Origin: Rheinheimera salexigens
GTDB taxonomy: Bacteria > Pseudomonadota > Gammaproteobacteria > Enterobacterales > Alteromonadaceae
NCBI RefSeq assembly: GCF_001752395.1
Contig: NZ_MKEK01000001.1
Location: forward strand, 2,861,608-2,925,607
DNA length: 64,000 nucleotides
Direction: 5' to 3'
How positions within the stretch are numbered: the first letter of the stretch is position 1; each line of letters starts with the position of its first letter. Position numbers and translations under genes: made by a program. Under the pieces are notes generated by a model. That model had not been told where the DNA came from. It did no database searches and was given only the letters and a program-made list of their open reading frames with translations. Of the stretch, positions 19,073 through 26,276 are shown piece by piece.

Positions 19073-19669
19073 ATGCAAGATTGTAAAATTGTCACTACCC
19101 ATACTAAAACTAAGCTGAAAATAACTGCGCGCTTAACTAATAAATACATCCTAGTAAGCGCAATACTTGTCACCGCCCTCGCTTTAAGCAATTCAGCCGT
19201 TGCCGAAACAGTAAAAATCGATATTGAACCTGGCTTATGGCAACATAGTTTTAATATTAAAACCGCCAGTGGCGAATTAGAACGTGCCATGCAGAAGTTA
19301 GAGCAACAACTAGCTACCATGCCAGCAGCTCAGCGGCAAATGATGCAAAAAATGCTCTCTAGCCAAGGCGGTTCGTTCGACTTATCAGCTCGCTCGGTGC
19401 AGGTTTGTTTAACCCAGCAGCAAATCGATCGCGGCCAGTTACCGCAACAAGATGGCTGTGAGCAAAATATTACTCAGACGGGTGATAACAGCTACAGCTT
19501 TGCCTTTAGCTGTAAGGGCAACCCGCCAACAAGTGGCAATGGGGTTATGACCCTTAGTAGTCGCAAGGCCTATACTGGCAATGCTAGCTTTAGTACTGAC
19601 GTAAACGGTAAAGCAGAACAAATGACCATGCAACAAACAGGCAAGTGGCTTAAAGCTGATTGCGGTTAA
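19073..19669 (+). CDS. DUF3617 family periplasmic protein
   Basis: A 198-residue exported protein. Polar N-terminal residues are followed by a hydrophobic signal segment (about 25-45, ending SAVAE), then a mature part starting with EPGLWQHSF, the typical DUF3617 opening, and with paired cysteines at VCLT, GCEQ, SCKG and the terminal DCG. The family is uncharacterised. A helical segment rich in Met and Gln (residues 66-95) is inserted. GGAGG precedes the ATG. The end of the gene forms the first unit of a 13-bp tandem repeat. Confidence 0.75.
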   Translation: MQDCKIVTTHTKTKLKITARLTNKYILVSAILVTALALSNSAVAETVKIDIEPGLWQHSFNIKTASGELERAMQKLEQQLATMPAAQRQMMQKMLSSQGGSFDLSARSVQVCLTQQQIDRGQLPQQDGCEQNITQTGDNSYSFAFSCKGNPPTSGNGVMTLSSRKAYTGNASFSTDVNGKAEQMTMQQTGKWLKADCG

Positions 19670-19711
19670 AGGTTGTGGTTAAAAATGGTAGTTAAAGATT
19701 GTAGTTAAGCC
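19660..19711 (+). repeat. 13-bp tandem repeat at the 3' end of the DUF3617 gene
   Basis: Four degenerate 13-bp units with core GGTTAAA or AGTTAA: 19660-19672, 19673-19685, 19686-19698 and 19699-19711. The first unit includes the last codons and stop of the DUF3617 gene. Confidence 0.6.
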
Positions 19712-19764
19712 GAGGTAACGCAATAAATTCACTATGCACTAAAACTATCCACTAAAGCCGTTAT

Positions 19765-19797
19765 CCGCTGGCGAAGTAATATCAGCACAGCCAGCGG
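19765..19797. repeat. inverted repeat between convergent genes
   Basis: An 8-bp GC-rich stem, CCGCTGGC at 19765-19772 and GCCAGCGG at 19790-19797, lies between the convergent DUF3617 gene and the 67-residue gene. It may act as a terminator, but there is no T-tract. Confidence 0.35.
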
Positions 19798-19809
19798 GTG
19801 TTTAGGTAC

Positions 19810-20013
19810 CTAATTTTTTACGGCAACCTGTTCTAAAAGCTTTATAATAGCGTGATTATTATTTAATTTGGCCAAATCTATTAGATAGCTTTTTTCCAGC
19901 ACGTGCATCGGTTGATCTGTCAATAATTGCTGTACCAGCTGCTCCTCACCATTGGCTATGGCGGTTTTCAAAGCCGAAAAGTTAGCAATGCTAGGTTCCT
20001 GTTGATTAGCCAT
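19810..20013 (-). CDS. small hypothetical protein with ankyrin-like helices, 67 residues
   Basis: A small soluble protein. Its pattern FSALKTAIANGEEQLVQQLL, then YLIDLAKLNNNHAIIKLLE, looks like one and a half ankyrin-type helix pairs, but it lacks the full repeat consensus. There is no signal peptide. A GGGGG ribosome site lies about 7 bases before the ATG. Function is unknown; ankyrin-like packing is inference. Confidence 0.55.
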   Translation of the reverse strand: MANQQEPSIANFSALKTAIANGEEQLVQQLLTDQPMHVLEKSYLIDLAKLNNNHAIIKLLEQVAVKN

Positions 20014-20111
20014 ATTAGCCCCCGTAACGTGCAGTAAAAATTAAACTATCAGGTTTGTAACCTAAAACTTGTAGTCCACTGCTTGTACTATAACATGCAT
20101 TGTCATGGCTA

Positions 20112-20399
20112 TTATTTATCAGCAATAGCTTTATCAGTAAACAGATAATCTTTTAGCTGTTTATTAAATTGAGGATCTTTTCTTCTAATCCATTCCAGCA
20201 CCATGGCAGCATGCTCTTTTTCTTCATCTCTGTTATGCACCAAAATAGCTTTTAACTCTGTATCCTTACAAGCATCTATGCGTTGATTGTACCAATCAAC
20301 AGCTTCAAGCTCTTCCATCAGCGATACTATCGCCCTATGCATATCGCGTGTTTCGCTAGTAAGTTCATTTATTGGCTCATGATAACCTTCATTCGACAT
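20112..20399 (-). CDS. encapsulated-ferritin-like (EncFtn) protein without targeting tail
   Basis: Ferritin-like protein of the encapsulated ferritin family, whose members oxidise ferrous iron at a metal site formed between two subunits. The core reads HRAIVSLMEELEAVDWYNQR and then HNRDEEKEHAAM and LEWIRR. From memory of the Rhodospirillum rubrum protein, the ligands Glu32, Glu62 and His65 and the gating Trp38 align, with a constant shift of two, to Glu30, Glu60, His63 and Trp36 here; Glu29 and Glu32 are also kept. The protein is only 95 residues and stops right after YLFTDKAIADK, so the C-terminal peptide that directs EncFtn into an encapsulin shell is missing. No encapsulin gene is in the window. 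I start at the ATG at 20399 (TGGGGG upstream); an in-frame TTG at 20429 is less likely. Confidence 0.8.
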   Translation of the reverse strand: MSNEGYHEPINELTSETRDMHRAIVSLMEELEAVDWYNQRIDACKDTELKAILVHNRDEEKEHAAMVLEWIRRKDPQFNKQLKDYLFTDKAIADK

Positions 20400-20554
20400 A
20401 TTTGTTTCCCCCAATGATTGAATATTCAATTAGCTAAACATCAAATAACTGTAGCAGGTATTGCAGGGGTTGCCGTTTGGCTAGTTTACACAGCTTAAAA
20501 TGTTGTATCATCACGCTTTTAAGACCTATCAAATCTTACAAGTGAGTTGTTGCC

Positions 20555-21268
20555 ATGTGGCTGAATGAAGAGCAAGTTATCGATTCTGCGATACGCGGCT
20601 ATCGCAAGACATTATTGCGCTCTAGCCCCAATCATATCGTTATTGATAATTTATTTAATGACGCCAAACTACAACAAGTCATCCGCGTGTTACAGCAAGA
20701 GCATAACTGGCAAACCCAACAACACACTTACTCGGCTTTATATGTCGATAATGCTAAATGGCAAAAGACCCACAAAAAACAACGTTTTGTGCAACGTGAT
20801 ATGTGGCTGCGTGATGGGACTAGTATGAATAGCGCTGATTCTAATAGCGCCCTGCAGTTTTTAGCTTTTTTACGCAGCGATGAGTTTCTATCCTTGTTAT
20901 CGCGGATTTTCAGAGTGGTAATCACCGACATCAACGTGGCTGAGCCAAGCATTAATACCAATTATTTTCGCCTTACGGCAAGTGACTTTGTTAATTTACA
21001 CGCGGATGACTCACCTGGCCGAGAAGTCTGTATGTTGCTGTATTTAAATAAAGACTGGCACAGCAGCTGTAACCGTGAAAACAACAACGGCGGTGAACTG
21101 GTTTTCAAAGGCACGGATAATAACCCTATTACTATCGCGCCGTTATATAACCGCTGTGTATTATTTGATCCTGCTTCAGAAGGCTCTGAGCACTGGGTAA
21201 ATGCGCTAACAACACAGAACAGCCACCAATATCGCTACAACGTGACCAGTTGGTATTGGTCTGAGTGA
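20555..21268 (+). CDS. 2OG-Fe(II) oxygenase family protein
   Basis: A 237-residue predicted 2-oxoglutarate/Fe(II)-dependent dioxygenase of the prolyl-4-hydroxylase-like group. The metal ligands appear as HxD in NLHADDS (near residue 150) and a distal His in EGSEHWV, with the 2OG-binding Arg in YRYNVTSWYW. The double-stranded helix fold is further shown by LLYLNKDW, GGELVFKG and NRCVLFDP. The N-terminal third is helical and not recognised. The substrate (protein, peptide or small molecule) is unknown. It diverges from the EncFtn-like gene across a 155-bp gap. Confidence 0.75.
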   Translation: MWLNEEQVIDSAIRGYRKTLLRSSPNHIVIDNLFNDAKLQQVIRVLQQEHNWQTQQHTYSALYVDNAKWQKTHKKQRFVQRDMWLRDGTSMNSADSNSALQFLAFLRSDEFLSLLSRIFRVVITDINVAEPSINTNYFRLTASDFVNLHADDSPGREVCMLLYLNKDWHSSCNRENNNGGELVFKGTDNNPITIAPLYNRCVLFDPASEGSEHWVNALTTQNSHQYRYNVTSWYWSE

Positions 21269-21270
21269 GG

Positions 21271-21297
21271 TTGGTCGAACGAAGAGTTCGAACTAAG
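21271..21297 (-). repeat. box A, tRNA T-arm-like direct repeat
   Basis: TTGGTCGAACGAAGAGTTCG followed by AACTAAG. It is nearly identical to box B at 21460-21485 and forms a TCGAAC/GTTCGA hairpin. It lies 2 bp after the oxygenase stop. Confidence 0.7.
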
Positions 21298-21395
21298 ACC
21301 TCGCTCACCGCGTTAAAACAAAAAAACCACGCCTTTTGGATTTGACCTTTTTGGCTTCGATAGCTTATGGCTTAGACTATTAGAGAGATTATTCC

Positions 21396-21485
21396 GGGCC
21401 TCCTGCCCTTCACCCCGTTGGGGCCGCACTAAAGTGCGTTCCAATTTGCTCCCGGCAAATTGGTCGAACGCAGAGTTCGAACCAA
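21396..21485 (-). repeat. chain of five adjacent hairpins beside tRNA-Ser, ending in box B
   Basis: Five perfect inverted repeats follow each other in 90 bp: GGGC/GCCC (21396-21408), CCCC/GGGG (21413-21423), CGCACT/AGTGCG (21425-21438), CCAATTTGC/GCAAATTGG (21441-21463) and TCGAAC/GTTCGA (21464-21480). The last is box B, a near copy of box A. The block lies just past the tRNA-Ser terminator. The open frame read through it on the minus strand is judged not to be a gene. I believe related blocks occur near tRNA genes in other Alteromonadales, but this is from memory. Confidence 0.7.
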
Positions 21486-21501
21486 ATTCTCGATTACGAC
21501 G

Positions 21502-21553
21502 CATCTAAATAGAAAAGGCCCACGCTTTAGCGTGGGCCTTTTCTATTTAGATG
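21502..21553. terminator. strong terminator of tRNA-Ser
   Basis: A perfect 24-bp stem (21502-21525 and 21530-21553) with a TTTA loop. On the minus strand, the GC-rich core is followed by CTTTTCTATTT. It begins at the CCA end of tRNA-Ser and is symmetrical, so it could work in both directions. Confidence 0.85.
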
Positions 21554-21641
21554 GCGGAGAAAGAGAGATTCGAACTCTCGTTAGGGGTTAACCTAAACAC
21601 ACTTTCCAGGCGTGCGCCTTCAGCCACTCAGCCACTTCTCC
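21552..21641 (-). tRNA. tRNA-Ser (anticodon GGA)
   Basis: A 90-nt serine tRNA including the encoded CCA (21552-21554). The acceptor stem starts GGAGAAG, the long variable arm is present, the anticodon loop is CTGGAAA with anticodon GGA (reads UCC and UCU), and the T-arm is GAGAGTTCGAATCTCTC. All arms pair normally. Confidence 0.96.
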
Positions 21642-21665
21642 GATGCTTGTGTTACAAGCGCGGCT

Positions 21666-21694
21666 ATACTAGATAAAATATGCGGTTGCTGCAA
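21666..21694 (-). promoter_or_regulatory. promoter of tRNA-Ser
   Basis: On the minus strand, -35 TTGCAG (21689-21694), a 17-bp spacer and -10 TAGTAT (21666-21671) are followed by a GC-rich AGCCGCGC discriminator. Such a discriminator is typical of stable-RNA promoters under stringent control. Confidence 0.75.
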
Positions 21695-21778
21695 GTCTTA
21701 TCGCGTATAGCTTGCTGATAAAGCGTGCTATTGCTGGCTTTATCAGCGTTTACTAGGTTTATACTAAACGTTGCTAGC

Positions 21779-22837
21779 TTAAGCGTTGCCTTTTACTTTC
21801 ATGTTTAACTCTTTGGCAAAGTTTAACATCCGGTTTAATGGCACTAAGGCTTTTTCGCGAATGCTGTCATCGACAAATACTTCGTGGCCTGTGGCGTCAA
21901 CTAAAGCTGACTCTATGGCCTTGAGACCATTCATGGCCATCCATGGACAGTGCGCGCAGCTGCGACAGCTTCCGCCGTTACCACCGGTTGGGGCTTCTAT
22001 AAAAGTTTTATGCGGCGCTAATTGCTGCATTTTATAGAAGATGCCTTTGTCGGTAGCGACGATAAACATATCGTTAGGTAAAGTTTGGCTAGCTTTAATA
22101 AGCTGGCTAGTTGAACCTACCGCGTCAGCAAGCTGAACCACGCTGTCAGGCGATTCTGGGTGAACTAGCACTGCTGCATTCGGGTACTGCTTTTTAAGCT
22201 CTACAAGCGCGTTGGCTTTGAATTCGTCGTGCACTATGCAGGCGGCGTCCCATATCAACATATCGGCGCCGGTTTGCTTTTGAATATAGTGACCTAAATG
22301 CTTATCTGGGCCCCAGATAATTTTTTTACCTTGGCTATCTAGGTGGTCGACAATTTCTAACGCGATAGACGAGGTAACCACCCAATCGGCACGCGCTTTA
22401 ACCGCGGCAGAAGTGTTGGCATACACTACAACTACGCGATCAGGGTGTTGATCACAAAAGTCTGAGAATGGCTTTGCTGGGCAGCCTAAATCTAGTGAGC
22501 AGGTAGCTTCTAGTGTTGGCATTAACACGGTTTTGTTTGGTGTTAATATTTTGGCCGTTTCACCCATAAATTTAACACCGGCAACGATTAACGTGCTGGC
22601 GGAGTGTTCGTTACCAAAACGAGCCATTTCTAATGAATCTGAAACACAACCGCCGGTTTCTTCGGCTAAGGCTTGAATTTCAGGGTCGGTATAATAGTGC
22701 GCCACCAATACGGCGTCTTTTTGCTGCAGCAAGGTTTTAATACGTTGCTTGTACGCAGCTTTTTCATCGCTATTTAGCGGCTTAGGTTTAGCGGGAAAAG
22801 CAAAATCATGCTCTGTGAAATACAACGATTGTTCCAT
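21779..22837 (-). CDS. nadA: quinolinate synthase A (NadA)
   Basis: Makes quinolinate from iminoaspartate and dihydroxyacetone phosphate in NAD synthesis. It is a cytoplasmic [4Fe-4S] enzyme of 352 residues. The three cluster cysteines are in the expected places: [19 protein letters not shown] and [27 protein letters not shown] and HPESP are also conserved. It lies between the tRNA-Lys cluster and tRNA-Ser, all on the same strand. nadB is not in the window. Confidence 0.96.
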   Translation of the reverse strand: MEQSLYFTEHDFAFPAKPKPLNSDEKAAYKQRIKTLLQQKDAVLVAHYYTDPEIQALAEETGGCVSDSLEMARFGNEHSASTLIVAGVKFMGETAKILTPNKTVLMPTLEATCSLDLGCPAKPFSDFCDQHPDRVVVVYANTSAAVKARADWVVTSSIALEIVDHLDSQGKKIIWGPDKHLGHYIQKQTGADMLIWDAACIVHDEFKANALVELKKQYPNAAVLVHPESPDSVVQLADAVGSTSQLIKASQTLPNDMFIVATDKGIFYKMQQLAPHKTFIEAPTGGNGGSCRSCAHCPWMAMNGLKAIESALVDATGHEVFVDDSIREKALVPLNRMLNFAKELNMKVKGNA

Positions 22838-22876
22838 AGGGCTAACTCTGTATTAATGGCTTTTTTATGGGGTGCT

Positions 22877-22882
22877 ATTATA
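22877..22882 (-). promoter_or_regulatory. putative -10 element of nadA
   Basis: A perfect TATAAT on the minus strand, 40 bp before the nadA start. No good -35 is seen at the usual distance, so nadA may use an activator or read-through from the tRNA-Lys genes. Confidence 0.4.
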
Positions 22883-22922
22883 CCGAGTTGATTTAATAAA
22901 AGACAGTAGATAAGCGATTGCA

Positions 22923-22998
22923 TGGTGGGCCATGATGGATTCGAACCATCGACCAATGGATTAAAAGTCCACTGCTCTACCAGCTGAGCTAATGGCCC
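22923..22998 (-). tRNA. tRNA-Lys (anticodon TTT), copy 1
   Basis: A 76-nt lysine tRNA with encoded CCA. The acceptor is GGGCCAT, the anticodon loop is ACTTTTAA with anticodon TTT, and the T-arm has GGTTCGAATCC. It is the last of four tandem copies and nearest nadA. Confidence 0.96.
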
Positions 22999-23017
22999 AT
23001 GCAAGAAAAAGGGATAT

Positions 23018-23093
23018 TGGTGGGTCATGATGGATTCGAACCATCGACCAATGGATTAAAAGTCCACTGCTCTACCAGCTGAGCTAATGACCC
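23018..23093 (-). tRNA. tRNA-Lys (anticodon TTT), copy 2, compensated acceptor stem
   Basis: Same as the other three copies, except that the fourth acceptor base pair is T-A where the others have C-G. Both sides have changed, so pairing is kept and the gene should be functional. Confidence 0.96.
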
Positions 23094-23110
23094 TAACAGG
23101 GGTATCGAAA

Positions 23111-23186
23111 TGGTGGGCCATGATGGATTCGAACCATCGACCAATGGATTAAAAGTCCACTGCTCTACCAGCTGAGCTAATGGCCC
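23111..23186 (-). tRNA. tRNA-Lys (anticodon TTT), copy 3
   Basis: A 76-nt lysine tRNA with encoded CCA, identical to copy 1 over the tRNA. It is separated from copy 2 by a 17-bp spacer. Confidence 0.96.
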
Positions 23187-23213
23187 ATTTCGATATCAAT
23201 GTTTGCGCAGTAA

Positions 23214-23289
23214 TGGTGGGCCATGATGGATTCGAACCATCGACCAATGGATTAAAAGTCCACTGCTCTACCAGCTGAGCTAATGGCCC
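23214..23289 (-). tRNA. tRNA-Lys (anticodon TTT), copy 4, promoter-proximal
   Basis: A 76-nt lysine tRNA with encoded CCA, identical to copies 1 and 3. It is the first gene transcribed in the cluster. Confidence 0.96.
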
Positions 23290-23304
23290 TTACCGCGGAC
23301 GCAT

Positions 23305-23332
23305 ATCTTACTGATTTACAGCTTCAGTGCAA
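23305..23332 (-). promoter_or_regulatory. promoter of the tRNA-Lys cluster
   Basis: On the minus strand, -35 TTGCAC (23327-23332), a 16-bp spacer and -10 TAAGAT (23305-23310) are followed by the GC-rich GCGTCCGCGG discriminator. This layout is typical of a growth-rate-controlled stable-RNA promoter. Confidence 0.75.
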
Positions 23333-23364
23333 GAAATAATTAGTAAAAAGAAGCCCAAAGCGGT

Positions 23365-23398
23365 TTAACTGCTCAAAATCTCAGCGCTGAGCAGTTAA
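23365..23398 (-). terminator. hairpin after cpoB, probable terminator
   Basis: A perfect 10-bp stem TTAACTGCTC/GAGCAGTTAA with a 14-base loop that itself contains AGCGCT. On the minus strand it lies about 110 bp after cpoB and is followed, at a distance, by CTTCTTTTTAC. Confidence 0.4.
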
Positions 23399-23505
23399 TA
23401 TTATGCAAAATGGTCTTTTTGATACTTATCAGTAGTTAAAACAGTTTAGTTATTAAACAATAAATTTTGTGCTGCTATGAGCATTAACCCTAGCAATCCC
23501 TTAAT

Positions 23506-24324
23506 TTATTGTAAGGCGCTAATACGATCTTGGGCCAATTTAGCGGTAGTACCGCTTTTAAACTTACTGACTAATTGCTGATAATATTTTAAAGCTGCCG
23601 CTTTATTATTCTCACGTTCGGCTACTTGGCCTAATTTTAATAACGCATCAGCTACTTTGGTAGAATCTGGGTAAGTATTAACTACACGTTCAAATTGGGT
23701 TTTCGCTTTAGCTAGTTCATTTTTATTAAATAATAACTGGCCTAACCAAAAATGGGCATTAGCGGCATAAGTAGAATTAGGGTAAGTACGAATAAAACGT
23801 TCAAATTCCGGGATAGCCTCATCATAGCGGCGATCTTTTAACACCATATTGACGGCTTTATCGTAATCTTGATTTTCAGAAATATTGGTTGAATACGCGG
23901 TTTCGGCCACTTGTGGCTCAGGGGCAGTATAACCTGAATTTGCACCTGCTTGTTGCACCTCAGACACTCGACGATCAATTTCTTGATATAAATCGCGTTG
24001 CCGTTGCAAAATCTCTTCTAATTTATAAGCGTGGGTTTCGGTAACACCCCGTAATTCGCTTACTTCGTCTAACAACACTTGTAACTGCTGTTGCATGCGA
24101 ATTTGACCGTTAGATCGCGCTTCAACAATCCGTTCTAACATGGCTAAGCGCTGCTCTAAGCTGCCACTAGGTGCAGATTGTGCTGCGGCATAGATATTAG
24201 CGCTGCTATTGGCGTTAGCATCAGCAGAACGATTAAGATTAATGTCCGTTACCGGAGCAGGATTGGCATTAGCACTGGCGTGTGCCAGTACTAATGCTGC
24301 TAACAAGGTATATTTAGCTTTCAT
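23506..24324 (-). CDS. cpoB: cell division coordinator CpoB (YbgF)
   Basis: Periplasmic TPR protein that links the Tol-Pal system to peptidoglycan synthesis during division. The 272 residues contain a signal peptide (to about ASANA), an N-terminal coiled coil used for trimerisation (about residues 58-130, LEQRLAMLERIVEA onward), and three TPR units from about 150 (YDKAVNMVLKDRRYDEAIPE, then NAHFWLGQLLFNKNELAKAK, then ADALLKLGQVAERENNKAAA). It is the last gene of the tol-pal cluster, 26 bp after pal. Confidence 0.93.
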   Translation of the reverse strand: MKAKYTLLAALVLAHASANANPAPVTDINLNRSADANANSSANIYAAAQSAPSGSLEQRLAMLERIVEARSNGQIRMQQQLQVLLDEVSELRGVTETHAYKLEEILQRQRDLYQEIDRRVSEVQQAGANSGYTAPEPQVAETAYSTNISENQDYDKAVNMVLKDRRYDEAIPEFERFIRTYPNSTYAANAHFWLGQLLFNKNELAKAKTQFERVVNTYPDSTKVADALLKLGQVAERENNKAAALKYYQQLVSKFKSGTTAKLAQDRISALQ

Positions 24325-24350
24325 GCGAGTCGTTATAATAAGTTAAGTTA

Positions 24351-24884
24351 TTAGTAGACTAACACTGCACGACGGTTTTTAGCAAAGCCTGCTTCCGTAC
24401 GTGAGCGATCTAATGGTTTTTCTTCACCGTAACTTACTGTAGAAACCTGGCCACCTGAAACACCTAGGTTTTGTAAGTACTGTACAACTGCTAAAGCACG
24501 ACGCTCACCTAAAGCGATGTTATATTCTGGCGTGCCGCGCTCATCTGAGTGGCCTTCAACAGTAACACGTACGCTTGGGTTAGCTGTTAAAAAGCTAGCG
24601 TGGGCTTGTAATGTTTCAACAAACTCTGGACGAATAGTAGTACGGTCAAAGTCAAAGTACACTGTGCTTTCTTGGCGCAATGTGTCTAATTTTTGACGCA
24701 TTTGTTCAGCTGGGCTTACTACTGCTTCTACAGTTTCAACTTGTACTACTTCTTGTTGCTGTTGCTGTTCATTTGCACGTGTGTTGGCATCTGATTCATC
24801 CATGCTTGAAGTAGAGCTACAAGCCGCCATAGTCAGCACTGGTAATGCAACTAATAAAGCTTTTAATACGTTATTTAATTTCAT
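24351..24884 (-). CDS. pal: peptidoglycan-associated lipoprotein Pal
   Basis: Outer-membrane lipoprotein that binds peptidoglycan and TolB. The lipobox is at Cys22 (LTMAAC). An OmpA-like domain follows with FDFDRTTI, VEGHSDERGTPEYN and the peptidoglycan-binding NRRAVLVY end. The linker between the lipid anchor and the domain is Gln-rich. The ribosome site AAGGAC lies upstream, and tolB is 39 bp before it. Confidence 0.96.
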   Translation of the reverse strand: MKLNNVLKALLVALPVLTMAACSSTSSMDESDANTRANEQQQQQEVVQVETVEAVVSPAEQMRQKLDTLRQESTVYFDFDRTTIRPEFVETLQAHASFLTANPSVRVTVEGHSDERGTPEYNIALGERRALAVVQYLQNLGVSGGQVSTVSYGEEKPLDRSRTEAGFAKNRRAVLVY

Positions 24885-24923
24885 GATGTTGTCCTTTGTT
24901 TTTAAAAGTAGTAACTATTATTG

Positions 24924-26276
24924 TTATAAATAGGGTGACCACGACGGTGATTTTACAGCGCCTTCCACCGCCGGTAGCCTTGCTTTAAAACGACCATCCA
25001 TAGAAACCAGTGCTAACACCTGTGTTGAACCATGCATAGTGCTATAAATAATCATAGAACCATTTGGAGCCACACTCGGTGATTCATCCAGCGTTGTCCG
25101 AGTTAACACTTGCAAGAATCGGGTTTGTAAATCCAATTTAGCAATGTTGTATAACCCTCTGGTACGATTAACCATTACTACCGACTTACCGTCAGCAGTA
25201 AAAGATCCTGCAAGATTCATCTCACCTTCAAAAGTGATTCTTCTTGTTTTATTCGTTAACAAATTTACGCTATAAAGTTGCGGATTACCACCACGCTCAG
25301 AACTAAACAAAAGCTCTTTACCATCAGGTGACCAAGACGGCTCGGTATCTATAGCGCGATGGTTTGTTACTCGCGTTAATGCTTTTGACGCAATATCCAT
25401 AATATAGATTTCTGGGTTACCATCTTTTGATAACACCATGGCCATGCGGCGACCATCTGGCGACCACACCGGGGCACCATTAATACCCGGCGTACTGCTA
25501 AGCATAGTGCGACGACCGGTATAAATATCTTGAATATATATTTGCGCTTGGCGCTTTTCGAACGTCACATAAGCCAGTTTAGTGCCATCTGGTGACCAGG
25601 TAGGCGACATTAATGGCTCTTTAGAGCGCAATAAAACTTGCTCGTTTGCACCATCATAATCGGCTACGATTAATTGATGCGCAAACTCAGTATCATTGTT
25701 AACGAGCACATAAGCAATTTTTGTTAAAAATGCGCCGCGCTCACCGGTTAGTTTTTCATATACGATGTCACTAATACGGTGGCCATATTGACGAAACTGG
25801 CTGCCCGTTATTGTGGTTTCTCGGCTATCTAGAACATGATCTTGGCTTAATACTAATTTACCCGCGTTAAGCATCTGTTTATTTAAGCCATTACTGCCTT
25901 TTTGCACATCAATCAGTTCAAATGTAACAGTATAGCGGTCAATACCGCTTTCAGTAATATTACCAACAACAATGGCTTCGACACCTTCACGCGCCCAGGC
26001 GGCATAATCAATTTGGCCTGAACTCGCCGGACGTTGCGGCATTTTAATGCTCGGTAATGGACTAAACTTACCACTGCGCATTAAATCGGCAGAGATAATT
26101 TCATCTAAACGCTGGCTTGGTATAGTGGCACCATTAAAGGTAAACGGCACTATGGCAATCGGTCGTCCTGAATCTAAACCGCCAGTTATAACGATTTCTA
26201 ACGACGCTTTAGCCGAGCCACTTAGTACTATTGCTATGACAGCAAAAACAACACGATAAAAATTAGAAGTAATCAA
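24924..26276 (-). CDS. tolB: Tol-Pal system protein TolB
   Basis: Periplasmic beta-propeller that shuttles between Pal and TolA. The 450 residues have a signal peptide (to about KAS), an N-terminal alpha/beta domain and a six-bladed propeller with repeated SWSPDG or WSPDG motifs (for example [36 protein letters not shown]). No ATG is available before the mature protein; the only fitting start is TTG at 26276, which overlaps the tolA stop as TTGA and has GGAG about 9 bases upstream. Confidence 0.93.
   Translation of the reverse strand: MITSNFYRVVFAVIAIVLSGSAKASLEIVITGGLDSGRPIAIVPFTFNGATIPSQRLDEIISADLMRSGKFSPLPSIKMPQRPASSGQIDYAAWAREGVEAIVVGNITESGIDRYTVTFELIDVQKGSNGLNKQMLNAGKLVLSQDHVLDSRETTITGSQFRQYGHRISDIVYEKLTGERGAFLTKIAYVLVNNDTEFAHQLIVADYDGANEQVLLRSKEPLMSPTWSPDGTKLAYVTFEKRQAQIYIQDIYTGRRTMLSSTPGINGAPVWSPDGRRMAMVLSKDGNPEIYIMDIASKALTRVTNHRAIDTEPSWSPDGKELLFSSERGGNPQLYSVNLLTNKTRRITFEGEMNLAGSFTADGKSVVMVNRTRGLYNIAKLDLQTRFLQVLTRTTLDESPSVAPNGSMIIYSTMHGSTQVLALVSMDGRFKARLPAVEGAVKSPSWSPYL

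Noticed and set aside
21313..21504. Open frame of 63 codons on the minus strand beside tRNA-Ser
   Set aside because: It runs straight through the chain of hairpins and has no ribosome site; base pairing explains its composition better than coding.
22774..23028. Open frame of 84 codons on the minus strand
   Set aside because: It is made from tRNA-Lys copy 1 and the start of nadA in another frame.
22923..23289. Four near-identical repeats considered as a CRISPR-like array
   Set aside because: The repeats are 76 bp and fold as complete tRNA-Lys; spacers are short and irregular.
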